64,000 nt of DNA from Halomonas sp. Bachu 37. GTDB lineage: Bacteria; Pseudomonadota; Gammaproteobacteria; Pseudomonadales; Halomonadaceae. A program made the position numbers and the translations under genes. Below the pieces are notes generated by a model that made no database searches, was not told the origin of the DNA, and was given only the letters and a program-made list of their open reading frames with translations. The stretch lies in NCBI RefSeq assembly GCF_039691755.1, contig NZ_CP137552.1, forward strand, positions 3,403,492 to 3,467,491, written 5' to 3'. Of the stretch, positions 51,353 to 59,555 are shown piece by piece (positions within the stretch are counted from its first letter, which is position 1; every line of letters begins with the position of its first letter).

Positions 51353-52297
51353 TTACCATTGGGTAACAATCGCGCTGTTATGGCTACCTCCCGATTGGGT
51401 AACCTGAGCGAGTCCTGACCCTCCATAACTTGCTCCTTGGCGTACAGTAGATACATTATCCGTACCATTTTTTTGGAGTATTTCTGCCCTATGAGCGTAG
51501 TTACCACTTTGATGTATGTAGGATGCACTTAAGTCAGCACTGTGTTGAGTCACCTCCGCTACATGGTCATCACCACTTTGATAGACAAAGCTCCAAGTTT
51601 CATCTGCATTGTACTCTTGTGTTATATCTGCTTCGTTACGGTTTCCTACTTGGGTGATAATTGAATCGCTTCGCTCTGTATTATATTGTTGTTTAACTTC
51701 AGCGCTGTTTTCAGTTCCATTTTGGTTAATATAAGAGTCGTTTAGCTCGCCATCCGTCTGGGTAACATTGGCTACATTGTTACTGCCCATCTGATACAAG
51801 TAAGATTCGTGCTTATCACCTGTTTGATAAACGTATGCTTCGTTTTCTGTTCCATCTTGGTATATATAAGAGTCGTTCAGCTCGCCCCCTTTCTGGGTAA
51901 CGATAGCTTTATTCTGATTACCATATCTTTGCATTACGTCAGAAGAATGCCGGTCGCCTTCTTGAAGGACATAAGCCTCGTTTCCGTCAGTAGTTTGTCG
52001 TATTCTAGACCATTGCTCATTAGTATTATCGCTTGATTGGTCTGTTTCTGCTTTGTTATTGCTTCCACCTTGTTCAATAATGGATGTACGTGTACTTGAG
52101 GGACCAACAAAAGCGTTAAATCCATCCATGTCTGAACGTCTATTCTGTTGGAAATCAAAGTTTGCATTTGTTCCATCATTAGCGTCAGTATTTGAGGAAT
52201 CCTCATAATTACGTGGTTCGGCACTGGGATCGGCACTGGCCGAAAAAGAGACAGCCAGAGCGACGGCGGCGGCGAGTGCGGTGAGTTGCAGTTTCAT
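51353..52297 (-). CDS. csgA: major curlin subunit, first copy
   Basis: A 314-residue curlin, the expected main amyloid fibre subunit, secreted through CsgG. It has a signal peptide ending SFSASA-D, an acidic N-terminal segment, and about ten repeats of the pattern S-x5-Q-x-G-x-x-N-x-A-x-(V/I)-x-Q; the C-terminus SHNSAIVTQW matches the other copy. Some repeats are near-identical (GELNDSYIYQ, GELNDSYINQ). It follows csgB by 65 bases, the usual csgBA order. The ATG lies behind AGGGGAAA within a leader shared with the other csgA. Confidence 0.94.
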   Translation of the reverse strand: MKLQLTALAAAVALAVSFSASADPSAEPRNYEDSSNTDANDGTNANFDFQQNRRSDMDGFNAFVGPSSTRTSIIEQGGSNNKAETDQSSDNTNEQWSRIRQTTDGNEAYVLQEGDRHSSDVMQRYGNQNKAIVTQKGGELNDSYIYQDGTENEAYVYQTGDKHESYLYQMGSNNVANVTQTDGELNDSYINQNGTENSAEVKQQYNTERSDSIITQVGNRNEADITQEYNADETWSFVYQSGDDHVAEVTQHSADLSASYIHQSGNYAHRAEILQKNGTDNVSTVRQGASYGGSGLAQVTQSGGSHNSAIVTQW

Positions 52298-52362
52298 GGT
52301 ATTTCCCCTTTGGTTTCGATCGTCTTGCTTTCGATGTGATCACCGAGTCGGCGGAATGCCGC

Positions 52363-52923
52363 TCAGTGGGTCTCGACGATGACCGGCAGTGCATTGCCCG
52401 AGTATGTGTGTTGTTCGATGCTAATGCTGCGTTGGTCATACCCCGATTGTGAAATCTTGATGTCGCTTGCAATACCGAATTGATGAATATCGGCATTTAA
52501 AGGAAGACTATTGTTTTGCTGATTTATTTCGGCGTTGTGACTATTCCCCACTTGCCAGATAACGGCGGTGTGATTACCGCCCTGCTGGAATATGTCGGCG
52601 TTATTCTGGTTGCCGTTTTGGTAAATAAACGCGAAGTTTCCCGCTTGATAACTGGCTGACTGGGACTGAACGACACTGGCGTTATTATTGTTACCGATTT
52701 GTTGAATAATACTGGCGTTGCTTATGTTTCCATTGTCAAGGAGTTGCTGCTGTTGCTCTATGTGCTGCGTGATTCTTGCCCGCTCCAGCAGGTTTTGCTC
52801 GCTTTCATTAGCGCTGAGGGGAGCACTGAAAATAGCCATCAAAAATAAAAAAACAGCGGAGCCGGTAAGCAAGCTAAGCCAATTCCGGATACTGAATAAG
52901 CAAGAGCCGTAAATCATGTTCAC
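52363..52923 (-). CDS. csgB: curli nucleator CsgB
   Basis: A 186-residue curlin-repeat protein with a signal region (hydrophobic WLSLLTGSAVFLFLMAIFSA, cleavage near LSA-N), then about five repeats, for example ASIIQQIGNNNNASVVQSQ, FAFIYQNGNQNNADIFQQGG and AVIWQVGNSHNAEINQQ. The C-terminus ALPVIVETH ends the protein. It precedes csgA, as in E. coli csgBA, and is likely the surface nucleator. The start is the GTG at 52923, six bases after AAGGAG. A 320-base AT-rich gap with the csgG terminator separates it from csgG, so it should have its own promoter. Confidence 0.9.
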   Translation of the reverse strand: MNMIYGSCLFSIRNWLSLLTGSAVFLFLMAIFSAPLSANESEQNLLERARITQHIEQQQQLLDNGNISNASIIQQIGNNNNASVVQSQSASYQAGNFAFIYQNGNQNNADIFQQGGNHTAVIWQVGNSHNAEINQQNNSLPLNADIHQFGIASDIKISQSGYDQRSISIEQHTYSGNALPVIVETH

Positions 52924-53192
52924 GTAACACTCCTTGAATAAACACTCTGTTGCTATTTTTTACATGTACTGATTCTGGCTTCTGGAACTTTTTTGGCTAT
53001 AAGAAGTTTTCGGGTTTTGAAGTTTTTAAAATTGCTGTTTTTTATTACGAGCAGAGGTAAACAAACCACATAACATAGGTTATGGAATTCGTGCCGACTA
53101 GACGACTAGGGAAGGGCACCAAAATCACCGTTGAATAATTCACTTTAAGGTTCAACGGATTACAAAAATAGTAGTTTTAGCTGAACAAAAAA
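52924..53192. promoter_or_regulatory. AT-rich promoter region of csgBA
   Basis: Gene-free AT-rich sequence between the csgG terminator and the csgB start. It should contain the csgBA promoter, probably under CsgD control; I could not pick a convincing CsgD site or -35/-10 pair. Confidence 0.45.
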
Positions 53193-53216
53193 AAGGTCAT
53201 GCAAAAGCATGACCTT
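53184..53216 (-). terminator. terminator after csgDEFG
   Basis: Stem AAGGTCATGC (53193-53202) and GCATGACCTT (53207-53216) with a 4-base loop, then a run of eight T on the minus strand. It lies about 30 bases beyond the csgG stop and separates csgDEFG from csgBA. Confidence 0.92.
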
Positions 53217-53244
53217 GACTGTTACCTTGCTAATTTAGATTGAT

Positions 53245-54075
53245 CTACAGCTTGGGTATAGGCGCGTTCAGGTAGTCCGCCAGAATGGTTTCATTGAAAT
53301 TGACATCGTTCGGCAGGTTCCACAAACGGTTTTCCACTCCTTCCGCGATCAAGTGAATCACCGACGATTCGATAGCGGACATTACCGCCATCTGTACCGG
53401 TTCATTGGTGGTAACCCCGGCTTCGGCCTCGAGCAGGCGGCTGAAGTCGATGAAGCGGTAGACGCCAGCCCGCAGCTCCTTGGAATAGATTGTCTTGGTG
53501 GTGGTCACGTTGGCCAGTACCTCGCCGGAGGAGATCTCCACCGCCCTGAGATTGACGGTAACCTGGTCTACCTGATACTGGCCGGAGGCGCCGATACCGA
53601 AATACTCCGCACCCGCACCCCCGGTGCGCACATTCGACTCATAGGCGATGATGCCCCCTTCCAGCATCACCGAAGCCGCACGTAACGAAGGCAAGGTATC
53701 CGGCTGGTTGAAGCGCTCGAATTCCGCCCGGATGATACGCCGTTCGGTCAGCAGGTTCTGCAATCCGACCCGTTCGAGTGGGATGAACCAGCCGGAATCC
53801 GCCAGCGCGCCGGTCAGCATCGCCGCCGCCCCTTGGGTAACCGCCGTGGAAAACGTACTGGCCGGGGCCGGGCGGTATTGGCCCGTCTGGTCGCGGAAAT
53901 CATACACCGAGACGAAAATGCGCCCGGCGGGGGGTGGCAGTGACACCAGGTCCTGGTAGGTGGAGCCCCTGGGGGTGAGTGTCGCGGGTGCTCCTTCCAG
54001 ATTCTCCGAAGTGGTGACGACACCGGCACAGCCACTCAGCCAGAGAGCCAGCATGCCAATGATAAATATTCTCAT
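53245..54075 (-). CDS. csgG: curli secretion channel CsgG
   Basis: CsgG forms the nonameric outer-membrane channel that exports curlins. The 276-residue lipoprotein starts at the ATG at 54075 (MRIFIIGMLALWLSGC lipobox) and contains LTPRGSTYQDLVSLPPP, VSVYDFRDQTGQYRP, FSTAVTQGAAAMLTGAL, WFIPLERVGLQNLLTERRIIR and YSKELRAGVYRFIDFSRLLE, all close to E. coli CsgG. It lies 53 bases after csgF. Confidence 0.97.
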   Translation of the reverse strand: MRIFIIGMLALWLSGCAGVVTTSENLEGAPATLTPRGSTYQDLVSLPPPAGRIFVSVYDFRDQTGQYRPAPASTFSTAVTQGAAAMLTGALADSGWFIPLERVGLQNLLTERRIIRAEFERFNQPDTLPSLRAASVMLEGGIIAYESNVRTGGAGAEYFGIGASGQYQVDQVTVNLRAVEISSGEVLANVTTTKTIYSKELRAGVYRFIDFSRLLEAEAGVTTNEPVQMAVMSAIESSVIHLIAEGVENRLWNLPNDVNFNETILADYLNAPIPKL

Positions 54076-54128
54076 GGGTGTCCCCTTGTCTTGTTGCGTC
54101 TGTTGTTTGGATGAGCGGATCGATTGTT

Positions 54129-54557
54129 TCAAGGGTTGAATAAGCCGCCGACATTGATGGTGGTAACGTCACCGGTGAGCTTGTCCACCACCTGAACGGT
54201 AAGCTGGCCGCCGTCATCACGGACCACGACACCGAATTCGTCGCTATCGAAGCTACCTTCTCCGACATCACCGCTACCGACATCGCTGATGAGCTGGGAA
54301 ATAAGTCGGCTTTCCAAGCTTTGAATCAGGCGTTCAGTAGACGAAATGGGTTGCGAACGGCTCGATCGGGGATCGGTATGGGTATCCTGGGACTGGGCTT
54401 TGCCCAGCAGGTAACTGCCCACGAACGGATCACCGCCGAACGAGGGATTGAGAGGCTCGTAAACGAGCTCTCCGGCAGAGGCTGCAAGAGATAACGTACT
54501 AAGTAGCAATGCTGTGGGGAGCACTTGCATAGCACGGGGTATACGGTAGGTTTTCAT
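54129..54557 (-). CDS. csgF: curli assembly protein CsgF
   Basis: CsgF is exported and caps the CsgG pore, anchoring CsgB at the surface. The 142-residue protein has a signal peptide ending ASA-G and the conserved mature start ELVYEPLNPSFGGDPFVGSYLL, the CsgG-binding region, then a C-terminal beta domain. The start overlaps the csgE stop by one base. Confidence 0.95.
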   Translation of the reverse strand: MKTYRIPRAMQVLPTALLLSTLSLAASAGELVYEPLNPSFGGDPFVGSYLLGKAQSQDTHTDPRSSRSQPISSTERLIQSLESRLISQLISDVGSGDVGEGSFDSDEFGVVVRDDGGQLTVQVVDKLTGDVTTINVGGLFNP

Positions 54558-55063
54558 CAGTTCAACTCCTCGCTTCCTAAATCCTTATCAGATGAGATAG
54601 CCGAAGAGAGCTGGTGCTTGAGCAAGGCTTCTTCGACGATTTGCACCGCTTCCGACGCCATTCGGTCCGCTTCATTGATGCGGGGAGATAGCTGGGTGCG
54701 AAAATACATGCGGTTGGCTTCCATCACCCATAGCTGGCTACCCCACCGGGCATCCGGTCGCTCCTGAATGGTCAGGGTGGCCTGGTTGATGAGGGGACGG
54801 CCCATGGCGTGCTGGCTGAAGGCGCGATAGAACGTCTTTCCCGCCATGGTGATGGTGCGATCGACCAGCACGCCTTTCAGTTCGCTACTTCCCGGCGGCT
54901 GACGATCCAGGGCGGGCCCATCGGGGCTGGAAAGTCTGTTGATCTCTTCTACTTGCTCCTGCTCGCTGGGTGGCAGGCTCTCTTGGGCCCAGCTAAGTGA
55001 GGAGACCAACAAGATGGCCATCAGCACGGTAAATCGACGTAGTGCCGTTAAGCTGAATTTCAT
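54557..55063 (-). CDS. csgE: curli assembly chaperone CsgE
   Basis: CsgE is a periplasmic factor that binds CsgA and gates the CsgG channel. The 168-residue protein has a signal peptide ending SWA-Q and a core GVLVDRTITMAGKTFYRAFSQ like E. coli CsgE, then RWGSQLWVMEANRMYFRT. It is about 40 residues longer than the E. coli protein, with extra acidic residues at both ends. It follows csgD by 20 bases. Confidence 0.93.
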   Translation of the reverse strand: MKFSLTALRRFTVLMAILLVSSLSWAQESLPPSEQEQVEEINRLSSPDGPALDRQPPGSSELKGVLVDRTITMAGKTFYRAFSQHAMGRPLINQATLTIQERPDARWGSQLWVMEANRMYFRTQLSPRINEADRMASEAVQIVEEALLKHQLSSAISSDKDLGSEELN

Positions 55064-55083
55064 ACTCTTTCCTGCGATAGCGG

Positions 55084-55776
55084 CTAGCGGTGCTGTGAAG
55101 CGCTGCGGCCGGCTTCCACGTTGGGAAGGATCGGGCCGATATTCTGGTGAATCCAGTTCAACGCCTGGATACGGTTATGCACATTGATCTTGCGGAAGAT
55201 GTTGTAGAGGTGAGATTTGACCGTGTGCTCGCTGACGAACAGCTTTTCGGCAATCTGTTGATTGGAGGCGCCGGAGCTCAGCAGTGAGATGATTTCCATC
55301 TCGCGATTGGTGAGGCCGCAAGCGGGGCGGAAGGCATTGCTTTGATACTTGCGGTAGAACATGATCAGCCGCGCCATCAGATCCCGCGACATCCATAATT
55401 CGCCGTCGAGCAACCCCGTGATGCCCTTGCAGATCACCTCCAGGCTCTCGTTGCGATAGAAGATCCCTTTCAGCTGGGCGCTGGAAAGCGCTTCCAGAGC
55501 ATGGTCCATATCACGGATGTTGAAGGCCGCGAGAGGCAGCCGGGAAAGGGGTTCGGCAAGTTTCTCCTGCCATGCCTGTAGGGCGTCTACCCCGATGTGA
55601 TCGGTATCGATGAGAATCAACGCCTGTTCGGGTGGCGTGACGGTTAATGCGGAGGAAGGAGAGTGGATGCGTACATCACAGCCGGTATGCTCATGCAGGT
55701 AATCAATAAATAGCTGAGCCTGTGGACTTTTCTCCGTTATTACGTAGACAACCTTTGATGAAGTCCCCTGCGACAT
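55084..55776 (-). CDS. csgD: CsgD-type LuxR-family regulator
   Basis: The expected transcription activator of the curli genes. The 230-residue protein has an N-terminal receiver-like domain (VVYVITEKSPQAQLFIDYL) and a C-terminal LuxR helix-turn-helix: LTNREMEIISLLSSGASNQQIAEKLFVSEHTVKSHLYNIFRKINVHNR, spanning about residues 155-205. I chose the ATG at 55776 with GAGG upstream; the longer frame begins with GTG and has no site. It is first in the csgDEFG run, divergent from rdgB with an AT-rich gap of about 290 bases. Confidence 0.92.
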   Translation of the reverse strand: MSQGTSSKVVYVITEKSPQAQLFIDYLHEHTGCDVRIHSPSSALTVTPPEQALILIDTDHIGVDALQAWQEKLAEPLSRLPLAAFNIRDMDHALEALSSAQLKGIFYRNESLEVICKGITGLLDGELWMSRDLMARLIMFYRKYQSNAFRPACGLTNREMEIISLLSSGASNQQIAEKLFVSEHTVKSHLYNIFRKINVHNRIQALNWIHQNIGPILPNVEAGRSASQHR

Positions 55777-56066
55777 GAGATGGCCCTCGTAGAGATAAAG
55801 AATGAGTGAGTTCACCTAGAGTGTTGTCGAAAAGAGTCCAAACGTAAAGTTTTGTTGCTAAAAAAATTGATAGAGGCGTTTTATTGATGTCCTGGATTTT
55901 TAAAAATCGTTTTAAAACAATTATTTAAAAATATTGCAATAAGGAAGTATGAGAAAAGTAGCAATGGGAAACCAAAAAATTGGTCCTACAATGCGTAACA
56001 GTTGAAAGGCCTAGGCAGCCGAGAGAAGGGGTAGACTGACCCTTCGTAATCAAGGGAGACCGTGGG

Positions 56067-56675
56067 ATGCAGGCTGAATCAGCATTGGTACTGGCTAGTG
56101 GTAACAAGGGGAAGCTCAAGGAATTCGATTCCCTGCTTTCACCCTTAGGGTTTGACGTCAGATTGCAGGCGGATTTCGACGTGGCGGAAGTGGAAGAAAC
56201 CGGCCTGACGTTCGTCGAGAACGCCCTGCTGAAGGCCCGCCAAGCCAGCCGTATCAGCGGATTGCCCGCCCTGGCGGATGATTCCGGGCTGGAGGTGGAT
56301 GCCCTCGATGGCGCGCCGGGTATCTACTCGGCTCGCTTCGCCGGTGAGCCCAAAAGCGACGCTCGCAACAATGAGGCGCTGCTGAAAGCATTGAGTGACG
56401 TTCCCGAAGGCCAGCGCAGCGGCCGCTATTGGTGCGTGCTGGTATATCTGCGTCACGCTGACGACCCTGTGCCGCTGATCGTGCAACGCAGCTGGGAAGG
56501 CGAGATCCTGGCGCATCCTCGGGGTGAAGGCGGCTTTGGCTATGACCCCCTTTTCTGGTTGCCGGAGCAGGCGATGAGCGTGGCTGAGCTTTCTGCGGAA
56601 TCAAAGAATCGGTTAAGCCACCGAGGCCGGGCGTTACAGGCGCTGGTGGAGATGCTCAAGGTGGCGCATGGCTGA
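56067..56675 (+). CDS. rdgB: XTP/dITP diphosphatase RdgB
   Basis: A house-cleaning pyrophosphatase that hydrolyses dITP and XTP. The 202-residue protein has [47 protein letters not shown], the FAGE motif and [10 protein letters not shown] near the C-terminus, with the terminal SHRGRAL. It overlaps hemW by 8 bases, so the two are co-translated. It is divergent from csgD. Confidence 0.96.
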   Translation: MQAESALVLASGNKGKLKEFDSLLSPLGFDVRLQADFDVAEVEETGLTFVENALLKARQASRISGLPALADDSGLEVDALDGAPGIYSARFAGEPKSDARNNEALLKALSDVPEGQRSGRYWCVLVYLRHADDPVPLIVQRSWEGEILAHPRGEGGFGYDPLFWLPEQAMSVAELSAESKNRLSHRGRALQALVEMLKVAHG

Positions 56676-57855
56676 ATCGCTGCCGCCCCTGTCGCTATAC
56701 ATTCATACGCCCTGGTGCGTGCGCAAATGTCCCTATTGCGACTTCAATTCCCATGAAGCGGGGAAAACCGCCGAGAGCGAATCGGGCCTACCCGAAGAGC
56801 GCTATCGCCAGGCCCTGGTGCAGGATCTCGAGGCCGATCTGGCGCTGATAACGCCACGCGAACTCACCAGCATCTTTATCGGCGGTGGTACACCGAGCTT
56901 GCTGTCGGCGGAGTTCTATCAACGGCTGCTGACGGAAATCCGCCAGCGGCTTCCCTTTGCCGCGGATATCGAGATCACCCTGGAAGCGAATCCCGGCACA
57001 CTGGAACAAGGCCGGTTTGCCGGGTATCGGCAGGCGGGTATCAACCGCCTATCCTTGGGCATTCAAAGCTTTCAGAAGGCTCAGCTGGCAGCGTTGGGGC
57101 GTATTCACGATGACAAGGACGCCTTGGCGGCGTTTTCAGAAGCCCGTGCCGCCGGGTTCGATAACATCAATCTGGACCTGATGCACGGCTTGCCGGGACA
57201 GACCCCGGAAATGGCGCTGGCGGATCTCGAGCAGGCGCTGACACTCGAGCCGGAACATATCTCCTGGTATCAATTGACCCTGGAACCCAACACCGAATTT
57301 TTCTCGCATCCCCCTTCGCTGCCTGAAGAGGAAACGTTGTGGGACATACAGGATGGCGGGCACGAAAGGCTGGAAAGCGCCGGTTTTCAGCGCTATGAAA
57401 TTTCCGCCTATGCCAGACCGGGCAAGCAGAGCCGGCATAATCTCAATTATTGGCGTTTCGGTGACTACCTGGGAATCGGTGCTGGCGCCCACGGCAAGCT
57501 GAGCCGGATCGACGGGGAAGGCGGTCTTAGGATTGAAAGACGCTGGAAAACCCGGCAGCCTGATGCCTATCTGCGTCGCTTGAACGATTTACGCGGGTTC
57601 GTGGCGGGACATCGTGACGTGGCCGACCCAGGGGAGCTGGTGTTGGAATTCGCCATGAATGCTCTCCGGCTCACCCAGGGTGTTCCCATGCAGACCTGGA
57701 CGGCGCATACCGGGCAACCGGCGCAGGTGCTGCGTGACCGAATGGTCGCGGCAGATAAAAAAGGACTTTTGATGGAAGCGTCCGCGCGGCTGCAAGCTTC
57801 ACCTCAAGGTCTACTATTCTTGAACGAGTTGTTGGCGTTGATCAACGACGAATGA
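56668..57855 (+). CDS. hemW: radical SAM haem chaperone HemW
   Basis: HemW (formerly called HemN-like) is a radical SAM protein involved in haem handling. The 395-residue protein begins [20 protein letters not shown] with the CxxxCxxC cluster motif, then [31 protein letters not shown] and [20 protein letters not shown]. It overlaps rdgB at its 5' end. It differs from the oxygen-independent coproporphyrinogen oxidase HemN by lacking the extended N-terminus. Confidence 0.94.
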   Translation: MAESLPPLSLYIHTPWCVRKCPYCDFNSHEAGKTAESESGLPEERYRQALVQDLEADLALITPRELTSIFIGGGTPSLLSAEFYQRLLTEIRQRLPFAADIEITLEANPGTLEQGRFAGYRQAGINRLSLGIQSFQKAQLAALGRIHDDKDALAAFSEARAAGFDNINLDLMHGLPGQTPEMALADLEQALTLEPEHISWYQLTLEPNTEFFSHPPSLPEEETLWDIQDGGHERLESAGFQRYEISAYARPGKQSRHNLNYWRFGDYLGIGAGAHGKLSRIDGEGGLRIERRWKTRQPDAYLRRLNDLRGFVAGHRDVADPGELVLEFAMNALRLTQGVPMQTWTAHTGQPAQVLRDRMVAADKKGLLMEASARLQASPQGLLFLNELLALINDE

Positions 57856-57894
57856 AGCAAGTAAATGCCCAAACTCTGACGAAGGGAGAGATTT

Positions 57895-58575
57895 ATGCAT
57901 GGATTTTCCAAACTACTGACACCATTGGCGGCAATGTTGCTGGTGGCGGGTTGTGCCTCCGATCCTTATGGCGGCCAATCCCAGCGTTCCTCGACCGGCA
58001 CGGGTGCCGGCATCGGGGCGGCGGTGGGCGCAGCCGCCGGTGCGCTTTCCGGTGATGGCAGTACGAGCCGTCGTGACCGTGCGCTGATCGGCGCTGCGGT
58101 GGGCGCAGCCGCCGGTGCCGGCGTCGGTGCCTACATGGATCGCCAGGAGCAGCAGTTGCGGCAGAATCTGCAAGGTTCGCGGGTCGAAGTCGCTCGCCAG
58201 GGCGATGATATCGTGCTGAATATGCCTAGCGGTGTGACGTTCGGCTTCGATTCCAGTGACCTGACCTCGGAAGCGCGTAACTCGCTGGATGAAGTCTCCG
58301 CTGTTCTGCGCGAATACACCGACACTCGTGTCAATATTGCCGGCCATACCGACAGCACGGGGGATGACAGCTATAACCAGCGCCTGTCGGAGCGTCGTGC
58401 CCAGGCAGTAGGGCGTTACCTGAGCCAGACGGGCGTTTCTTCATCGCGCCTCAACACGGTCGGCTATGGCGAGACACGTCCGGTCGCGAGCAACGACACC
58501 GATCAAGGCCGCATGCAGAACCGCCGCGTGGAGATCACCTTGACACCTATAGAGCAGCAGCAACGGCAGCAATAA
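57895..58575 (+). CDS. OmpA-family lipoprotein with glycine-zipper segment
   Basis: A 226-residue outer-membrane lipoprotein. It has a lipobox (LLVAGC), a glycine-zipper region with two near-identical blocks GAAVGAAAGA, then a C-terminal OmpA domain that binds peptidoglycan (VTFGFDSSDLTSEARNSLDE, NIAGHTDSTG, RLSERRAQAVGRYL and RRVEITL). It is like YiaD and Pal-type proteins. The ATG at 57895 follows GGGAGAG. A strong terminator follows. Confidence 0.93.
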   Translation: MHGFSKLLTPLAAMLLVAGCASDPYGGQSQRSSTGTGAGIGAAVGAAAGALSGDGSTSRRDRALIGAAVGAAAGAGVGAYMDRQEQQLRQNLQGSRVEVARQGDDIVLNMPSGVTFGFDSSDLTSEARNSLDEVSAVLREYTDTRVNIAGHTDSTGDDSYNQRLSERRAQAVGRYLSQTGVSSSRLNTVGYGETRPVASNDTDQGRMQNRRVEITLTPIEQQQRQQ

Positions 58576-58598
58576 TCGCATTGTGGTGACAGTTACTG

Positions 58599-58626
58599 GC
58601 CCGCCGTCACCGGCGGGCTTTTTTTG
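58599..58626 (+). terminator. intrinsic terminator after the OmpA-like gene
   Basis: Stem GCCCGCCG (58599-58606) and CGGCGGGC (58611-58618) with a 4-base loop is followed by a run of eight T. It lies 23 bases past the stop codon. Confidence 0.95.
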
Positions 58627-58654
58627 CAGCGATCCGCCCGATTGGACCCGATCC

Positions 58655-59539
58655 ATGCTTTCTTACCAACACGCGTACCATGCCGGCAATTTTGCCGATG
58701 TTCACAAGCATCTAACGCTTTTTGCCGTTACCGATAATTTATTACGTAAGAAATCGCCTGTTACATATATCGATACCCATGCCGGTCGTGGGCTTTACCC
58801 ATTATCTGCCGAGGAGAGCTCACGGCTTCAAGAGCATCTATCCGGTATCGTGCCGTTGTGGCAAGCCCGAAGCCGTATCAACGATCCGCTGGCGCTCGAG
58901 TGGCTGCAGACAATAGCCGCTGCGCAGGAGCAGGAAAAAGGGCAGAAAGAAGCGCAAGGAAAAGAGCCGAATGGTGCCTCTCTGAGCCATTATCCCGGTT
59001 CGCCCTGGTGGCTGGCGCAGCGCTTGAGATCCCAGGATCGCTTGCGGCTGTTCGAGCTGCATCCAGGCGAGCATGCCCGCCTGGCAAAGCAGGTTCTCCC
59101 GGCCAACACACGCCATGAATATGGCGATGGATTGGGCGGGCTTCTGGCCATGCTGCCGGTAGCCACCCCGCGGCTTTGCGTGTTGATCGACCCCAGTTAC
59201 GAGCTCAAGGCGGAATATCGAGAGGTGGCCGAGGTGGTGGTCCAGGCGATGCGCAAGGCACGTCATGCCATCGTCCTGATCTGGTATCCCTTGCTGCCGG
59301 CAGGGCAGCATCATGAACTGCTTGAGTCCTTGCGTTCGAGCGGGCTGCGCAAGATATGGCGTAGCGAACTGCACCAGCGGGACCCGAAACAGGCAGAGCG
59401 CGGCATGTACGGCAGCGGCATGCTGGTGGTCAATCCGCCTTGGGGAGTCGACACCCGCCTGGCCGACGCGATGCGCGAGCTGACCCCACTATTGGGGGAG
59501 CAATGCCGCTACTCGGCGGACTGGTGGGTGGAGGAGTAA
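58655..59539 (+). CDS. rlmJ: 23S rRNA (adenine(2030)-N6)-methyltransferase RlmJ
   Basis: RlmJ methylates A2030 of 23S rRNA. The 294-residue protein starts MLSYQHAYHAGNFADVHKH at the ATG at 58655 and has YIDTHAGRGLYPL, CVLIDPSYELKAEYREV and GMYGSGMLVVNPPW. The longer frame from 58583 runs through the preceding terminator and is excluded. It converges with mnmE, whose stop is 16 bases beyond. An insertion rich in Gln, Glu and Lys (about residue 90-105) varies in this family. Confidence 0.94.
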   Translation: MLSYQHAYHAGNFADVHKHLTLFAVTDNLLRKKSPVTYIDTHAGRGLYPLSAEESSRLQEHLSGIVPLWQARSRINDPLALEWLQTIAAAQEQEKGQKEAQGKEPNGASLSHYPGSPWWLAQRLRSQDRLRLFELHPGEHARLAKQVLPANTRHEYGDGLGGLLAMLPVATPRLCVLIDPSYELKAEYREVAEVVVQAMRKARHAIVLIWYPLLPAGQHHELLESLRSSGLRKIWRSELHQRDPKQAERGMYGSGMLVVNPPWGVDTRLADAMRELTPLLGEQCRYSADWWVEE

Positions 59540-59555
59540 GAAGAGTAAGGAGGCG

